A stretch of 64,000 nucleotides of DNA, taken from CAJBNH01 sp964447285. Its GTDB lineage: Bacteria > Myxococcota_A > UBA9042. Below, piece by piece: positions 33,538 through 43,622 of this stretch. Numbering within the stretch: position 1 is the stretch's first letter; the number at the start of each line of letters is the position of its first letter. The stretch lies in contig CAYURO010000002.1 of assembly GCA_964447285.1 (NCBI GenBank), forward strand, positions 1-64,000. The letters run 5' to 3'. Position numbers and translations under genes: made by a program. The notes below the pieces were generated by a model. The model searched no databases. It was not told where the DNA came from and saw only the letters and a program-made list of their open reading frames with translations.

Positions 33538-35712
33538 TTAGTCCAACAAATCGACCTTGGCCAGCGGCTTGGTCAGGTCAGCGACGGCGGCAGAGATGAC
33601 CGCATCGCCAGAGATCGCGTACACGAAGTCGTCCATGAACACGCTGCGCTTGACCCAGCTGTTCGACTGCGTCCACCAGTTGCCGCACATGTTGCTCTGC
33701 GTGGTGGTCTGCGGCGGCAGGCTGGCGAGACCGCCCAGCTTCTGGAACCCGGCGCCGCTGGTCACGTCGTACACGAACAAGCCAGAGAACGACATCGTGC
33801 TGCCGTAGCTGCCGCCGCCTGAGCTGTCCTCGCAGACCGTGATCGGCAGGCCCAACCAGTGCTTGGGTGCGAAGTATGTGAAGGCCAGGTGATTGGTGGC
33901 GGCGTCGCTGGTCGACCCGCGCGTGCCGATGACCTCGGCGAAGTCCAGTTTGGGGTTGTTGTAGTCGGTGACGTCGATGATCTGCAGGCGAATGCCCGTG
34001 AACCAGGCAAACTCGCCCTGATCGTCAGCGTCGTAGCCAATCGTCAGCAGATGGTGCTCGTCCAGCAGGTGCATGTAGGTCGAGAAGCCGGGGATCTTCA
34101 GTTCTCCCACCATCTTCGGCGCCTTGGGGTCCTTCAGGTCGAACACGAACAGCGGGTCGGTCTTCTTGAACGTCACGACATAGCCCACGTCGCCGTCAAA
34201 GCGCACCGAGCGGATGTCCTCGGCCGGAGCGATCTTGTCGACCATGCCCAGGACGCCCAGCTGCACGGGACCGTCGGGGATCTGCACCGGCGCCATCGTC
34301 GCCAGCGTGCTGTGCACATCGGGGCTGGGCAGGTGGCCGGTGGTCGTCGCGATGCGCAAGACGCCGTTCTGCTCGTCCATCGAAAACTGGTTGAGGATCC
34401 GCCCCTTGACCGCGCCGCTGCCGACATAGCTGGTCTGCGTGCCGGTGCCGAACTGGAACTTGTGGACGGTGGTGGCCTCGTCGATACCCGCGCTCTCGTC
34501 ATAGTACCAGCCGCCCATCTGGTCGGCCTTGTGCCGCACGGCGATGTACATCGCGTCCTTGCTGGCGAACACGGCGCCGGTCTTGCCCACCACGGTCGTC
34601 GCGCCGATGGTCCCCAGATCGTCAATGGCCATGCTGACCAGCGAGATCAAGCTCTTGCCGTCGCCTTCCTGCGACAAGTAGAAGCCCTTGCAGCCCGCCA
34701 GCAACCCCGACTCGTCCACAGTGCCGCCGGCTGTGTGCCGCACGTCCTTGATTCCGGGCAGGTACTGGGCGATCGACGAGCCCGAGATCAGCGCCTGATT
34801 CTTGGCCGCCAGCGTCGCAAATATCCCTTCCAACTCCGCGTCGCTGTACGGGAACTTGGTCTGGTCGCCGCACCACTGCCACGGGTCGGCAAGCTGGGTG
34901 GGCCAGAACGACAGGCCGGGCACCGACACCTCGGGGAACACGACCACGGTGTGCACCATGTTGCCGATGCGCCGCGAGTTCAGGTACGAGCCCGAGAACG
35001 TCGTCTCGCGCAGCACCTTGGGCTGGGTGCGGTCCGTGATGTCAAATACCGTGATCTTCAGTACTTGACCGTCGCCCGTGAAGTCGCAGTCGTAGCCGTA
35101 GGTGCACTCGGTGCCGGTGTTGCCGGGGTACGACATGCCGCCCCATGCTCCGTACGGCGTGTAGTTTGCGCCCGTTGCGACGGGGCCCAGCGCCGAGTAG
35201 ACCAGCGCGCGGTCATTGGCGACGTACAGCTTCTTGGGCGTGCCTTCGACGGGCACTTGGGCGATCCGCGTCATTTCTGCGGCCGGCCACGCCTTGAGGA
35301 TCTGCAGCTTGCCGTTGGCCACGGCGTAGATGAACAGGTTGTCGTTCTTGACGAAGTCGGCCTCATCCACGCCCGCAACTTGCGTGTTCGTGCTCGACGC
35401 CTGGGTCGCCCCAGGGGTACCGCCGCCCGCGTTCGGGCCGGTGCCGTCGTACTCCCACATCATGCAGCCGTTCTTGCTCCATTCCTTTGCGATGGCGAGG
35501 TTGTCGGCGATGGCCTTGGTCGCATCGGTCTGCGTCTTGACCTTCAGCTTTGCCAGGACGTCGTCGCAGCTCTCTGCTTCCGTCAGGGCCGCCAAGCTCT
35601 GGCCGTAGACCACCGGAGGGGCCTGCTTCGCCGCAGCCGGGTCGCTGTTCGTGTCACAGGCTGCCAGAAGCCCAAGGCTCAGCAGCGCAATCCAGAGGTT
35701 CAGGCGGGTCAT
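33538..35712 (-). CDS. Secreted beta-propeller domain lipoprotein
   Basis: A 724-residue lipoprotein (lipobox LGLLAAC) belonging to the 'secreted protein with C-terminal beta-propeller domain' family (Beta_propel type). Matching features are TQVAGVDEADFVKNDNLFIYAVANGKLQIL near residue 125, repeated propeller strands such as VSVPGLSFWP and FSTYMHLLDEHHLLTIGYD, and the end FVYAISGDAVISAA. GGAGGC precedes the ATG at 35712 on the minus strand; a longer frame to 35874 lacks a signal peptide at its start. It heads a run of three lipoprotein genes on this strand and is divergent from a small secreted-protein gene. Function unknown. Confidence 0.85.
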   Translation of the reverse strand: MTRLNLWIALLSLGLLAACDTNSDPAAAKQAPPVVYGQSLAALTEAESCDDVLAKLKVKTQTDATKAIADNLAIAKEWSKNGCMMWEYDGTGPNAGGGTPGATQASSTNTQVAGVDEADFVKNDNLFIYAVANGKLQILKAWPAAEMTRIAQVPVEGTPKKLYVANDRALVYSALGPVATGANYTPYGAWGGMSYPGNTGTECTYGYDCDFTGDGQVLKITVFDITDRTQPKVLRETTFSGSYLNSRRIGNMVHTVVVFPEVSVPGLSFWPTQLADPWQWCGDQTKFPYSDAELEGIFATLAAKNQALISGSSIAQYLPGIKDVRHTAGGTVDESGLLAGCKGFYLSQEGDGKSLISLVSMAIDDLGTIGATTVVGKTGAVFASKDAMYIAVRHKADQMGGWYYDESAGIDEATTVHKFQFGTGTQTSYVGSGAVKGRILNQFSMDEQNGVLRIATTTGHLPSPDVHSTLATMAPVQIPDGPVQLGVLGMVDKIAPAEDIRSVRFDGDVGYVVTFKKTDPLFVFDLKDPKAPKMVGELKIPGFSTYMHLLDEHHLLTIGYDADDQGEFAWFTGIRLQIIDVTDYNNPKLDFAEVIGTRGSTSDAATNHLAFTYFAPKHWLGLPITVCEDSSGGGSYGSTMSFSGLFVYDVTSGAGFQKLGGLASLPPQTTTQSNMCGNWWTQSNSWVKRSVFMDDFVYAISGDAVISAAVADLTKPLAKVDLLD

Positions 35713-35851
35713 GGGGGCCTCCTTCGGCGGGAAACGCGCCGGGCACCAGCGTTCGCAGGTCCAGTGTGCAGGGTCCGTGCCAAGAGCGAAGTGTTGTCGC
35801 AATGCGCACTTGCTGGCAAGGACGGGCGGCGCGTCCGCTGAAAATTGCGAC

Positions 35852-35870
35852 ATGTGGAGAATTTCCACAT
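35852..35870. promoter_or_regulatory. Inverted repeat, candidate operator in divergent intergenic region
   Basis: ATGTGGA-GAATT-TCCACAT is a perfect 7-bp inverted repeat with a 5-bp spacer. It sits between the divergent propeller lipoprotein (start 35712) and small secreted protein (start 35970), 17 bp upstream of a candidate -35 box. Its size and AT-rich centre suit a dimeric transcription factor. Confidence 0.45.
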
Positions 35871-35886
35871 ACACCGCAGATTCCCC

Positions 35887-35915
35887 TTGGCGGCCGCCAT
35901 CAACCCGTCTAAATT
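35887..35915 (+). promoter_or_regulatory. Putative promoter of the small secreted protein
   Basis: TTGGCG (35887-35892) and TAAATT (35910-35915) lie 17 bp apart and 55 bp before the ATG at 35970. The inverted repeat at 35852-35870 is immediately upstream. Confidence 0.35.
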
Positions 35916-35969
35916 TGCCTGTTGTCTGTTCTTCGCACCGGTTCCCCCCGTCCTTCTCCCGAGGTCACC

Positions 35970-36179
35970 ATGCGCTCCATCCCCTGGTTGCTCGCCGCCG
36001 TGTTCTCGTTCGCACCGCTGGCCGTGAACGCCGCGCCCACCGAGCCGCCGCCCAAGGAGGGCAAGCTGCCGCCGAAGCAGACGACCAAGCCGAAGCCAAA
36101 GAAGCCGACGGGAGACAAGGGGATGGAGGTCGAGCCGGTCGACTTCAAGACGGTCAAGGACAAGCCGCAGAAGCCGTAG
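35970..36179 (+). CDS. Small exported Lys/Pro-rich protein
   Basis: A 69-residue protein with a signal peptide (LLAAVFSFAPLAVNA/A). The mature part is short, charged and repetitive, rich in K, P, E and T (PPPKEGKLPPK, KPKPKKPTGDKG). GAGG precedes the ATG. No family is recognised; it could be a periplasmic linker-like or polyanion-binding peptide. It converges with the lipocalin gene 12 bp away. Codon use is like its neighbours, which supports it being real. Confidence 0.6.
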   Translation: MRSIPWLLAAVFSFAPLAVNAAPTEPPPKEGKLPPKQTTKPKPKKPTGDKGMEVEPVDFKTVKDKPQKP

Positions 36180-36191
36180 CGTCGTCGCCGG

Positions 36192-36704
36192 CTACTCGGT
36201 ATGCACCGCCCACCGCAACCGCGTGGCGTTGAACCCCTGACTGCGCACGACCGCCATCGCGGCGTCCAGCTGGTCTTGGGGCAGCTTCTTGCTGCGCGCC
36301 AGGATCCATAAGTACTCGCGGCTGGGGTCGCCGACCACGACCCACTGGTAGTTCGCGTCAAGTCCGATCACCCAGTAGTCGCCGAAAAACGGCCAGAAGA
36401 ACGTCACTTCCAGCTTGGCGTTGCCGGTGCCCTCGATCACGTTCGCGTAGCCCTCGGCCACCTTCAGGTCGCCGTCCTTGGTGGTGCACCGGTTGACGAC
36501 GTCGATGCGGCCGCCCTTGCCTTTCGAGTACGTCGCCGAGATGTCGCGGACGCACTTGCGCGTGAACCGCTGGGGATAGCTGGCGATCTCGTACCACTTG
36601 CCGACATAGCGGCCCAGATCGACGGTCGGCACGGTCCTGACCGGACCCGCCACAGCGGGCACTGCAAACAGCAGCAATCCCAACACCATCGAGAGACGCA
36701 GCAT
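36192..36704 (-). CDS. blc: Bacterial lipocalin (Blc-like)
   Basis: A 170-residue lipocalin with a signal peptide (LLLFAVPAVAG). The defining first motif is VDLGRYVGKWYEIASYPQRF, followed by CVRDISATYS, VVNRCTTKDG and the last motif DPSREYLWILARS. Blc-type lipocalins bind lysophospholipids or fatty acids in the envelope. It lacks a lipobox Cys, so it is probably soluble in the periplasm rather than anchored like E. coli Blc. The start at 36704 is chosen to begin the signal peptide. Confidence 0.92.
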   Translation of the reverse strand: MLRLSMVLGLLLFAVPAVAGPVRTVPTVDLGRYVGKWYEIASYPQRFTRKCVRDISATYSKGKGGRIDVVNRCTTKDGDLKVAEGYANVIEGTGNAKLEVTFFWPFFGDYWVIGLDANYQWVVVGDPSREYLWILARSKKLPQDQLDAAMAVVRSQGFNATRLRWAVHTE

Positions 36705-36937
36705 CGTTTTCTCCGCTTGTGGGGCACCCGATCGCAGGGTCGTCGGCAACGGCCAAACGCCCACTGCCCGACCATCTTCGTCCCGATGCCGCAAGGGGGC
36801 AACCCGCCGCCCACGCCCCCCATGCGAGAAAAGCGGAGCCTTTTGGCCCAGAACGTGCTAGCTTCCCGCCCCCCCAAGCGCCGGCCCCCTTCGCCGACCC
36901 CATTCGCAAAAAGACCCGCGAGACAGGACCTTCCCCG

Positions 36938-39472
36938 ATGACCGAGACCTTTGCTCCCTCTGAGGCTGCGGCCGAGACCGCAACCGACGACGCCCCCGTG
37001 TACACGGGGCCCCGCTTCTCCGATCTGGGCCTGCAGGCTTCGCTGCTCGCTGAGGTCGAGCGCATGGGCTACACCATCCCGACGCCCATCCAAGCCCGCA
37101 CGATTCCTGCGCTTCTCGCCGGGCGTGACGTGGTCGGCCAGGCGCAGACCGGCACCGGCAAGACGGCCGCGTTTGGCCTGCCGATCCTGCAGAAGCTGGA
37201 CTTCGAAGACCGCCGCGTGCAAGCGCTGGTGCTGGCGCCGACACGCGAGCTGGCCGTGCAGGTCGCTGAGATGGTAGAGGAATTGGGGCGTCACTTGGGT
37301 CCCGTCGGCGTGGTGTCGATCTATGGCGGCGATCCGATCGAGCGCCAGATCCGCCGGTTGCAGGGTCTGGTGCGCGTCGTCGTCGGCACGCCCGGTCGCA
37401 TCCTGGACCACCTGCGCCGTGGCACGCTGAATCTGGAGGCCGTGAAGATCGCGGTGCTGGACGAAGGCGACGAGATGCTGCGGATGGGCTTTCTCGAAGA
37501 CGTCGAGACCATCCTGGCCGCCGTGCCAACGCCGCGGCAGATGGCGCTGTTCTCTGCCACCATGCCCGACGAGATCGCGTCCGTCGCCCGGCGCCACCTG
37601 ACGGATCCAGAGACGATCTCGGTGGAAGCGCGGGCACTTACGGTCGAGAACATCGAGCAGCAGTACATGATCGTCGAGCCCCACCAGCGGCTCGAGGCGC
37701 TGGCCCGGTTGCTCGCCACCGAAGATGCCCAGGCGGCGCTGGTGTTCGCGCGGACCCGTGCCGGCTGCGCAGAGCTTGCCGAGCTGCTCGATTCCCGCGG
37801 CATCCCCAGCGAAGCGATGCACGGCGATCTGGCCCAAATCGCGCGGCAAAGCGTGCTGCGACGGCTGAAGAACGGCCAGTTGCGCATCCTGGTGGCCACC
37901 GACGTCGCGGCGCGCGGTCTGGACATCGGCCACGTCGACCTCGTCGTGAACATGGAATTCCCCCAAGATCCCTCCACCTACGTGCACCGCATCGGCCGCA
38001 CCGCGCGCGCCGGTCGCCACGGTCGGTCGGTGCTGCTGGTCACCCGGCGCGAGGAGCGGCGGCTGCGCGATCTCGAGCGCTTCATCGGCCAGCGCATGAC
38101 GTGGCGCCAAGTGCCGACGGCCTTCGAGGTCCAAGCCGCCCGCATGCAGCGGTTTGCCCAGGTTGTGAAGAAGGCCTTGGCCAGCCAGGAGATCCAGCAC
38201 TTCAAGCCGCTGGTGCAAGAGCTGTTGGCCGATACGCCGCCGGCTGAGCTCGCCGCGGCCTTGGTGCGTCTGGCCTGGGGTGACCGCCCGCTGCCGATCG
38301 AGGCCCCGGAGACCGCTCCGGTGCAGGGCCCCGTCCAGCCGCCGGCACTGAACGGACCTGAGAAGCGGCAGGCCGCGCGCCGCGACCACCCCGTCGCTGC
38401 CGACGGTGCCGAGCGACCGGCGCGCCGAGAACACCCCGTCGATGCGGCGGGTTCCGAGCGGCCGGTGCGCCCTGAGCGCACGCCCCGCCCGCCGCGCGCC
38501 GTGCCTGCCGATGCGCCTGAGCTGGCGCCGGCCGACAACACCGGCTTCGAGTCGCCGCGCCGCCCGCGCATCCCTGCCGGTGCCTCGCGCTTGGGCACCG
38601 ACTCGACCCGCGTCGTGCTGTCCTTCGGCGTCGGTCGCCGCAACGGTGTGGAACCCCGCGACATCGTGGGCGCCATCGCCAACGAGGCCGCCGTCCCCGG
38701 CAGCACGGTCGGTGCGATTGAGATCCGTGGCAACTACACGCTGGTCGAGGTCGGGTCGGACGTCGCGCCCAAGGTTGTCGAGCGGATGCGCAAGGCCATG
38801 TTGTGCGGTCGCTATTTGCAGCCGCGTGTGGCCCCGCCCGAGCTGCTGGCCGCGGTCGAGCCGTCCGACCGCGCCCCGCGCGACGAAGGTCGGCCGCCCC
38901 GCGACGATGCCCGCCCACCGCGTTCTGACGCCCGCCCGCCGCGCATGGACACGCGTCCGCCGCATTCGGATGCTCGTCCCGCGTCCCGCTTCGACAGCCG
39001 GCCGCCCGCCCGTCCGTCGCGCCCGGACACCCGCACGCCGCAGCGCCCCGACAACCGTTTCCCCAGGCCCGACGCGCGGTCGCAAGGTCCGGCAGCCCGT
39101 CCCGCACGCCCCGACACCCGTCCGCCGCGCGCCGACGCACGTCCTCCCCGCGCCGAAGCTCCCCCGGCACCTGCGCCCGTGGCGGTCAGAGAGCCCAAGG
39201 CCGTGACCCCGGCTCCGATTCCGGTCGCTGCGGCCCCGAAGAAGGCGCGCGCGGCTGCCAAGCCGGTCGACGCAGCAGCCAAGGCTCCCGCGGCCGCAAA
39301 GCCCAAGGCTGCGCCCAAGGTTGCCGCGGTGGCAAAGCCGAAGGCAGCGCCCAAGGTTGCGGCTGCGGTCAAGGCAGATGCGGCGCCGAAGAAGCGCGCC
39401 CCGGCCAAGGTGGCGACGACCGAGCCCAAGAAGGCTCCGGCTCGCAAGGTAAAGCCCAAGGCAGAAGCATGA
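36938..39472 (+). CDS. DEAD-box RNA helicase with DbpA-type domain and long disordered basic tail
   Basis: An 844-residue helicase of the CsdA/DeaD/DbpA type. The Q motif region (FSDLGLQ...TPIQ), motif I AQTGTGKT, PTREL, motif II as DEGD (residues 175-178) instead of DEAD, motif III SAT, and motif VI HRIGRTARAGR are all visible. Residues about 558-632 (LSFGVGRRNGVEPRDIVGAI...) are a DbpA-like RNA-binding domain. Residues about 650-740 are an R-P-P-R-x-D-x-R low-complexity repeat, and about 755-844 are an A-K-P-K-A-A histone-H1-like tail. It would remodel rRNA or mRNA. No Shine-Dalgarno sequence is obvious at 36938, but the frame's upstream part is unlike protein. Confidence 0.9.
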   Translation: MTETFAPSEAAAETATDDAPVYTGPRFSDLGLQASLLAEVERMGYTIPTPIQARTIPALLAGRDVVGQAQTGTGKTAAFGLPILQKLDFEDRRVQALVLAPTRELAVQVAEMVEELGRHLGPVGVVSIYGGDPIERQIRRLQGLVRVVVGTPGRILDHLRRGTLNLEAVKIAVLDEGDEMLRMGFLEDVETILAAVPTPRQMALFSATMPDEIASVARRHLTDPETISVEARALTVENIEQQYMIVEPHQRLEALARLLATEDAQAALVFARTRAGCAELAELLDSRGIPSEAMHGDLAQIARQSVLRRLKNGQLRILVATDVAARGLDIGHVDLVVNMEFPQDPSTYVHRIGRTARAGRHGRSVLLVTRREERRLRDLERFIGQRMTWRQVPTAFEVQAARMQRFAQVVKKALASQEIQHFKPLVQELLADTPPAELAAALVRLAWGDRPLPIEAPETAPVQGPVQPPALNGPEKRQAARRDHPVAADGAERPARREHPVDAAGSERPVRPERTPRPPRAVPADAPELAPADNTGFESPRRPRIPAGASRLGTDSTRVVLSFGVGRRNGVEPRDIVGAIANEAAVPGSTVGAIEIRGNYTLVEVGSDVAPKVVERMRKAMLCGRYLQPRVAPPELLAAVEPSDRAPRDEGRPPRDDARPPRSDARPPRMDTRPPHSDARPASRFDSRPPARPSRPDTRTPQRPDNRFPRPDARSQGPAARPARPDTRPPRADARPPRAEAPPAPAPVAVREPKAVTPAPIPVAAAPKKARAAAKPVDAAAKAPAAAKPKAAPKVAAVAKPKAAPKVAAAVKADAAPKKRAPAKVATTEPKKAPARKVKPKAEA

Positions 39473-39474
39473 GT

Positions 39475-39509
39475 GGGTGACGCGAGGGCGACCCGCTGCA
39501 AGGTCACCC
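39475..39509 (+). other. Stem-loop just after the helicase stop codon
   Basis: GGGTGAC (39475-39481) pairs with GTCACCC (39503-39509), followed closely by a second C-run/G-run pair (CCCC...GGGG around 39507-39532). No U tract follows, so this could be a weak terminator or an mRNA-stabilising 3' structure. Confidence 0.3.
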
Positions 39510-39878
39510 CCTCAGGACTTCCCCAAGGGGGAGTCGATGCAAACAAGCACAACCAGTTGCCAATCAAGGCGTTACGGTCTGGACGTCAGGTGCGGCGTGG
39601 TCTCGTGTCAAGCGACGCGGTCCCCACCCCCGCGATCCTGGTTCGGCCCGGTCTGCATCTGGCTCGCCATCGGTGCGGACCAGTCGGCGCGTCCGAATTC
39701 GCTGGACAACAGCCAGACGTCTCGCTGGCCAACGGCATCCGCATCCGCGGAACCAGTCTCCGCTTGCCGATCCCGCCCAATCGTAGTATCAGCGGGGTCC
39801 AGTGAACTGGGCGCGCTCCTCTTGCGGAAATGGCGAGTGGTGTGTGCAAGCGCCCAGCAGCAAAGAAGGTGGTCCTCG
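39510..39878. other. Non-coding stretch before the CheB-CheR gene
   Basis: About 370 bp with no credible gene on either strand. It should hold the promoter and leader of the chemotaxis fusion gene. A TAGTAT at 39784-39789 lacks a properly spaced -35 element. Nothing else was recognised. Confidence 0.4.
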
Positions 39879-41894
39879 ATGCCCTCCCGCAAGTCCGGCG
39901 CCCCAACGCAGACTCCGGAGTCCATTGCCTTTGGCGCGCTTGCCGAGTCGGCGTTGCCGTTTCCCGTCGTCGGCATCGGCGCTTCAGCGGGGGGGCTGGC
40001 TGCGTTCGAGGCCTTTTTCTCCGGCATGCCGCTCGACATCGAGCCGGACATGGCCTTCGTGCTGGTCCAGCACCTGGCGCCTGACCACAAAAGCCTGCTG
40101 AGCGAGATCATTCAGCGCTGTACTCCCATGCAGGTCTCCGAGGTCGAGGACGGCATGGTGGTGCAAAAGAACCGCGTCTACATCATCCCGCCGAACTGCG
40201 ACATGACGTTCGCGGGCGGCCGTCTGCAGTTGCACGAGCCCACCGCCGCTCGCGGTCTGCGCTTGCCCATCGACCACTTTTTCGGCTCTCTTGCCCAGGA
40301 CCAGCGCGAGCGGGCCATCGGCATCGTGCTCTCGGGAACGGGCAGCGACGGCGCCCTGGGGGTGAGGACCATCAAGGGTGAAGGCGGCATGGTGATGGTC
40401 CAGCGCCCCGACTCTTCTGAGCACAACGGCATGCTGCTCGCTGCGGTCGCCACTTGCTTGGTCGACTACGAATTGCTGCCTGCCGAGATGCCTGCGCGGC
40501 TCACGGACCATGTGAACCGGCTGTACAACCGCCCCCCGACTGCAGAGCCTGCCGGATCGTCGACGGCAGAGGACAGATTGCGGGAGATCTTCATCCTGTT
40601 GCGCGACCAGAGCGGCCATGACTTCTCGCAATACAAGGGCGGCACCATCCTGCGTCGTGTCGAGCGGCGTATGGCCGTTCACCAGCTGAAGACGATGGAG
40701 ACTTACGTCGAATTCCTGCGCCAGACTCCTGCCGAGGTCCACGCGCTGTTTCGCGATCTGCTGATCGGCGTGACCAGCTTCTTTCGAGATCCTGAAGCCT
40801 TTCGGGCGCTTGAGGAGCAGGTCCTCCCAACCCTATTTGCCGGCAAGGCGCCTGGTTCGGTGGTTCGGGTCTGGTCGACGGGTTGCTCGACGGGCGAGGA
40901 GGCGTATTCGGTCGCCATTCTTCTGCAAGAGCGGCTGGAGACCTTGCGGCAAGGCTTCAAGCTGCAGGTCTTTGCCACCGACATCGACGGCCACGCGATT
41001 GCGGCGGCGCGGGCAGGTGAGTATCCGGCCAGCAGCGTCGCCGACCTCTCCCCCGAAAGGCGTTCGCGCTTCTTCACACCTGAGCAGGGCGGTGCGGTGT
41101 ATCGCGTTCACAAGAGCCTGCGAGACTTGTTGGTATTCTCCGAGCACGACCTGATCAAGGACCCGCCGTTCTCGAAGCTCGACCTGATCTGCTGCCGGAA
41201 CCTGTTGATCTACATGGGTAACGAGCTGCAGAGGAAGGTCATTCCCCTCTTCCACTACGCCCTGTCCTCGGGGGGCTGGTTGTTTCTGGGCTCATCCGAA
41301 ACGATCGGCGACTTCACGGACCAGTTTTCGGTTCGAGACCGCAAGCACAAGCAATACCAGCGGAAAGATTCGCTGCAGAGTGCGCGCCGACTGCCCGTGA
41401 CCAGTCCGCTTTCCCCTGCGACGCCAACGGGACTGACCCCGTGGCCGCTGGCCAAGCGAACCAAGCACGGAATGCCACCGCTGCGCGAGCTGACTGAGCA
41501 GACGCTGCTCAAGCTGGTGGCGCCTGCCGCTGTTTTGGTCAATGACGGCGGCGACATCCTGTACCTCCACGGCCGCACGGGGCTGTACCTCGAGCCTTCA
41601 CCGGGCGAGGCGGTGGTGAACAACATCCTGAAGATGGCGCGTGAGGGACTCAGGCAGAAGCTGACCACCGCCCTGCGCGACGTCAAGGCGACTGCGACCC
41701 CCGTGCACGAGCGGAGTCTTCGGGTCAGGACGAACGGGGACTTCACCAAGGTCGACGTCAGCGTGTACCCGGTACAGTCCACGGGTGAGTCCGTGCGGAG
41801 TGTGTCTTTGTACCTCGTGGTGATGAGGCAAGCGGAGAAGGTCGACCGCGACTCGACTCGAAAGGCGAGCGCAGATGCCGCGGCCGACAAGGCG
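39879..41894 (+). CDS. CheB-CheR-PAS hybrid, N-terminal part (cut by assembly gap)
   Basis: 672 codons up to the gap. Residues about 25-215 are a CheB methylesterase domain: GIGASAGGLAAFE (Ser), LVQHLAPDHKS (His), VLSGTGSDGA (Asp). Residues about 235-510 are a CheR methyltransferase: GVTSFFRDPEAF, WSTGCSTGEEAYS (SAM binding), FATDIDGHAI and DLICCRNLLIYM. A PAS-like domain follows at about 545-665 (VLVNDGGDILYLHGRTG). The start ATG at 39879 has AAGGTGG upstream. Merging the duplicated 55 bp across the gap joins this in frame to the downstream part, giving a protein of about 1001 residues. It probably modifies chemoreceptor-like proteins or acts as a sensory adaptor. Confidence 0.9.
41840..41894 (+). 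repeat. 55-bp exact repeat, left copy at assembly gap
   Basis: These 55 bp are identical to 41995-42049 on the other side of the run of N. They end exactly at the gap, so the copy is most likely the shared terminal k-mer of two contigs rather than real duplication. Confidence 0.9.
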
Positions 41895-41994
41895 NNNNNN
41901 NNNNNNNNNNNNNNNNNNNNNNNNNNNNNNNNNNNNNNNNNNNNNNNNNNNNNNNNNNNNNNNNNNNNNNNNNNNNNNNNNNNNNNNNNNNNNN
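41895..41994. other. Assembly gap (100 N)
   Basis: Exactly 100 unknown bases. Flanking exact 55-bp copies indicate that the two contigs actually overlap. Removing the N run and one copy (155 bp, not a multiple of 3) restores a single open frame across the CheB-CheR-PAS gene, which is otherwise artificially shifted. Confidence 0.98.
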
Positions 41995-41995
41995 G

Positions 41996-43039
<1,044 letters not shown>

Positions 43040-43049
43040 CCGCCCCGGT

Positions 43050-43442
43050 CTAGCGTCGAAACCGCTCCAGAATCGCCTGCGGCGGCATCCCCACGTAGTA
43101 CCCCTGCACCTGCCCACCGCCAACCTCGACCACCGTCGGCGTGGCCATGACGCCCAGCGCCTGAGCGACACCCAAGTCCCGACTCACATCGACCAGCAGC
43201 ACGGCGGGATTCGTGTTCGCCAGCTCGCGGATCCGCGGGGTCAGCGGGCGACATGCGGCGCAATTCGGACCGAAGAAGTACAGCAGCGCCACGTCCAAGT
43301 CTTCGACCTTGCGACCGATTTCCCCGGGCAGCTTCGGCACGGCCTTGCCGCGAAAAGCGCGTGCCCGCAACCGCACCCCCAGCTGCATCAGCAACACGAC
43401 GCCCAGCAGGCCCAACAAGACGATGGCGATGACCTTGACCAT
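43050..43442 (-). CDS. Membrane-anchored thioredoxin-like protein
   Basis: A 130-residue protein with one N-terminal transmembrane helix (VIAIVLLGLLGVVLLM) and a thioredoxin fold. The active site is FFGPNCAACRPL (CxxC with Ala-Ala), and the cis-Pro loop is VMATPTVVEV. Its dithiol domain could face the periplasm or the cytoplasm; positive residues (RLRARAFRGK) directly after the helix favour a cytoplasmic domain by the positive-inside rule. AGGT precedes the ATG at 43442. An upstream frame to 43610 lacks support. It lies downstream of the LysE gene on the same strand. Confidence 0.82.
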   Translation of the reverse strand: MVKVIAIVLLGLLGVVLLMQLGVRLRARAFRGKAVPKLPGEIGRKVEDLDVALLYFFGPNCAACRPLTPRIRELANTNPAVLLVDVSRDLGVAQALGVMATPTVVEVGGGQVQGYYVGMPPQAILERFRR

Positions 43443-43622
43443 GGGGACCTGCCAGAACCGCAAAGGCGTGCGGCGTGGGCGTGGGAGCCGCGACAGACGT
43501 GGAAGGATTCGGGACGTGCCCCGGAAGACCGTCTGCACGGCCCAGCAAGGTGGCACCCGCGTCACGGACAGGTCAAGCGTGGGCCGTCGGAGGTGGGCCT
43601 TGCACAGCAACCGCCGCGACCG

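Noticed and set aside
38880..39180. CRISPR-like or tandem DNA repeat array in the helicase gene
   Set aside because: The repeats are codon-phased, irregular in length and encode an R-P-D low-complexity tail; there are no regular spacers.
39764..39789. TTGCCG ... TAGTAT as promoter of the CheB-CheR gene
   Set aside because: Spacer is only 14 bp, too short for a sigma70 promoter.
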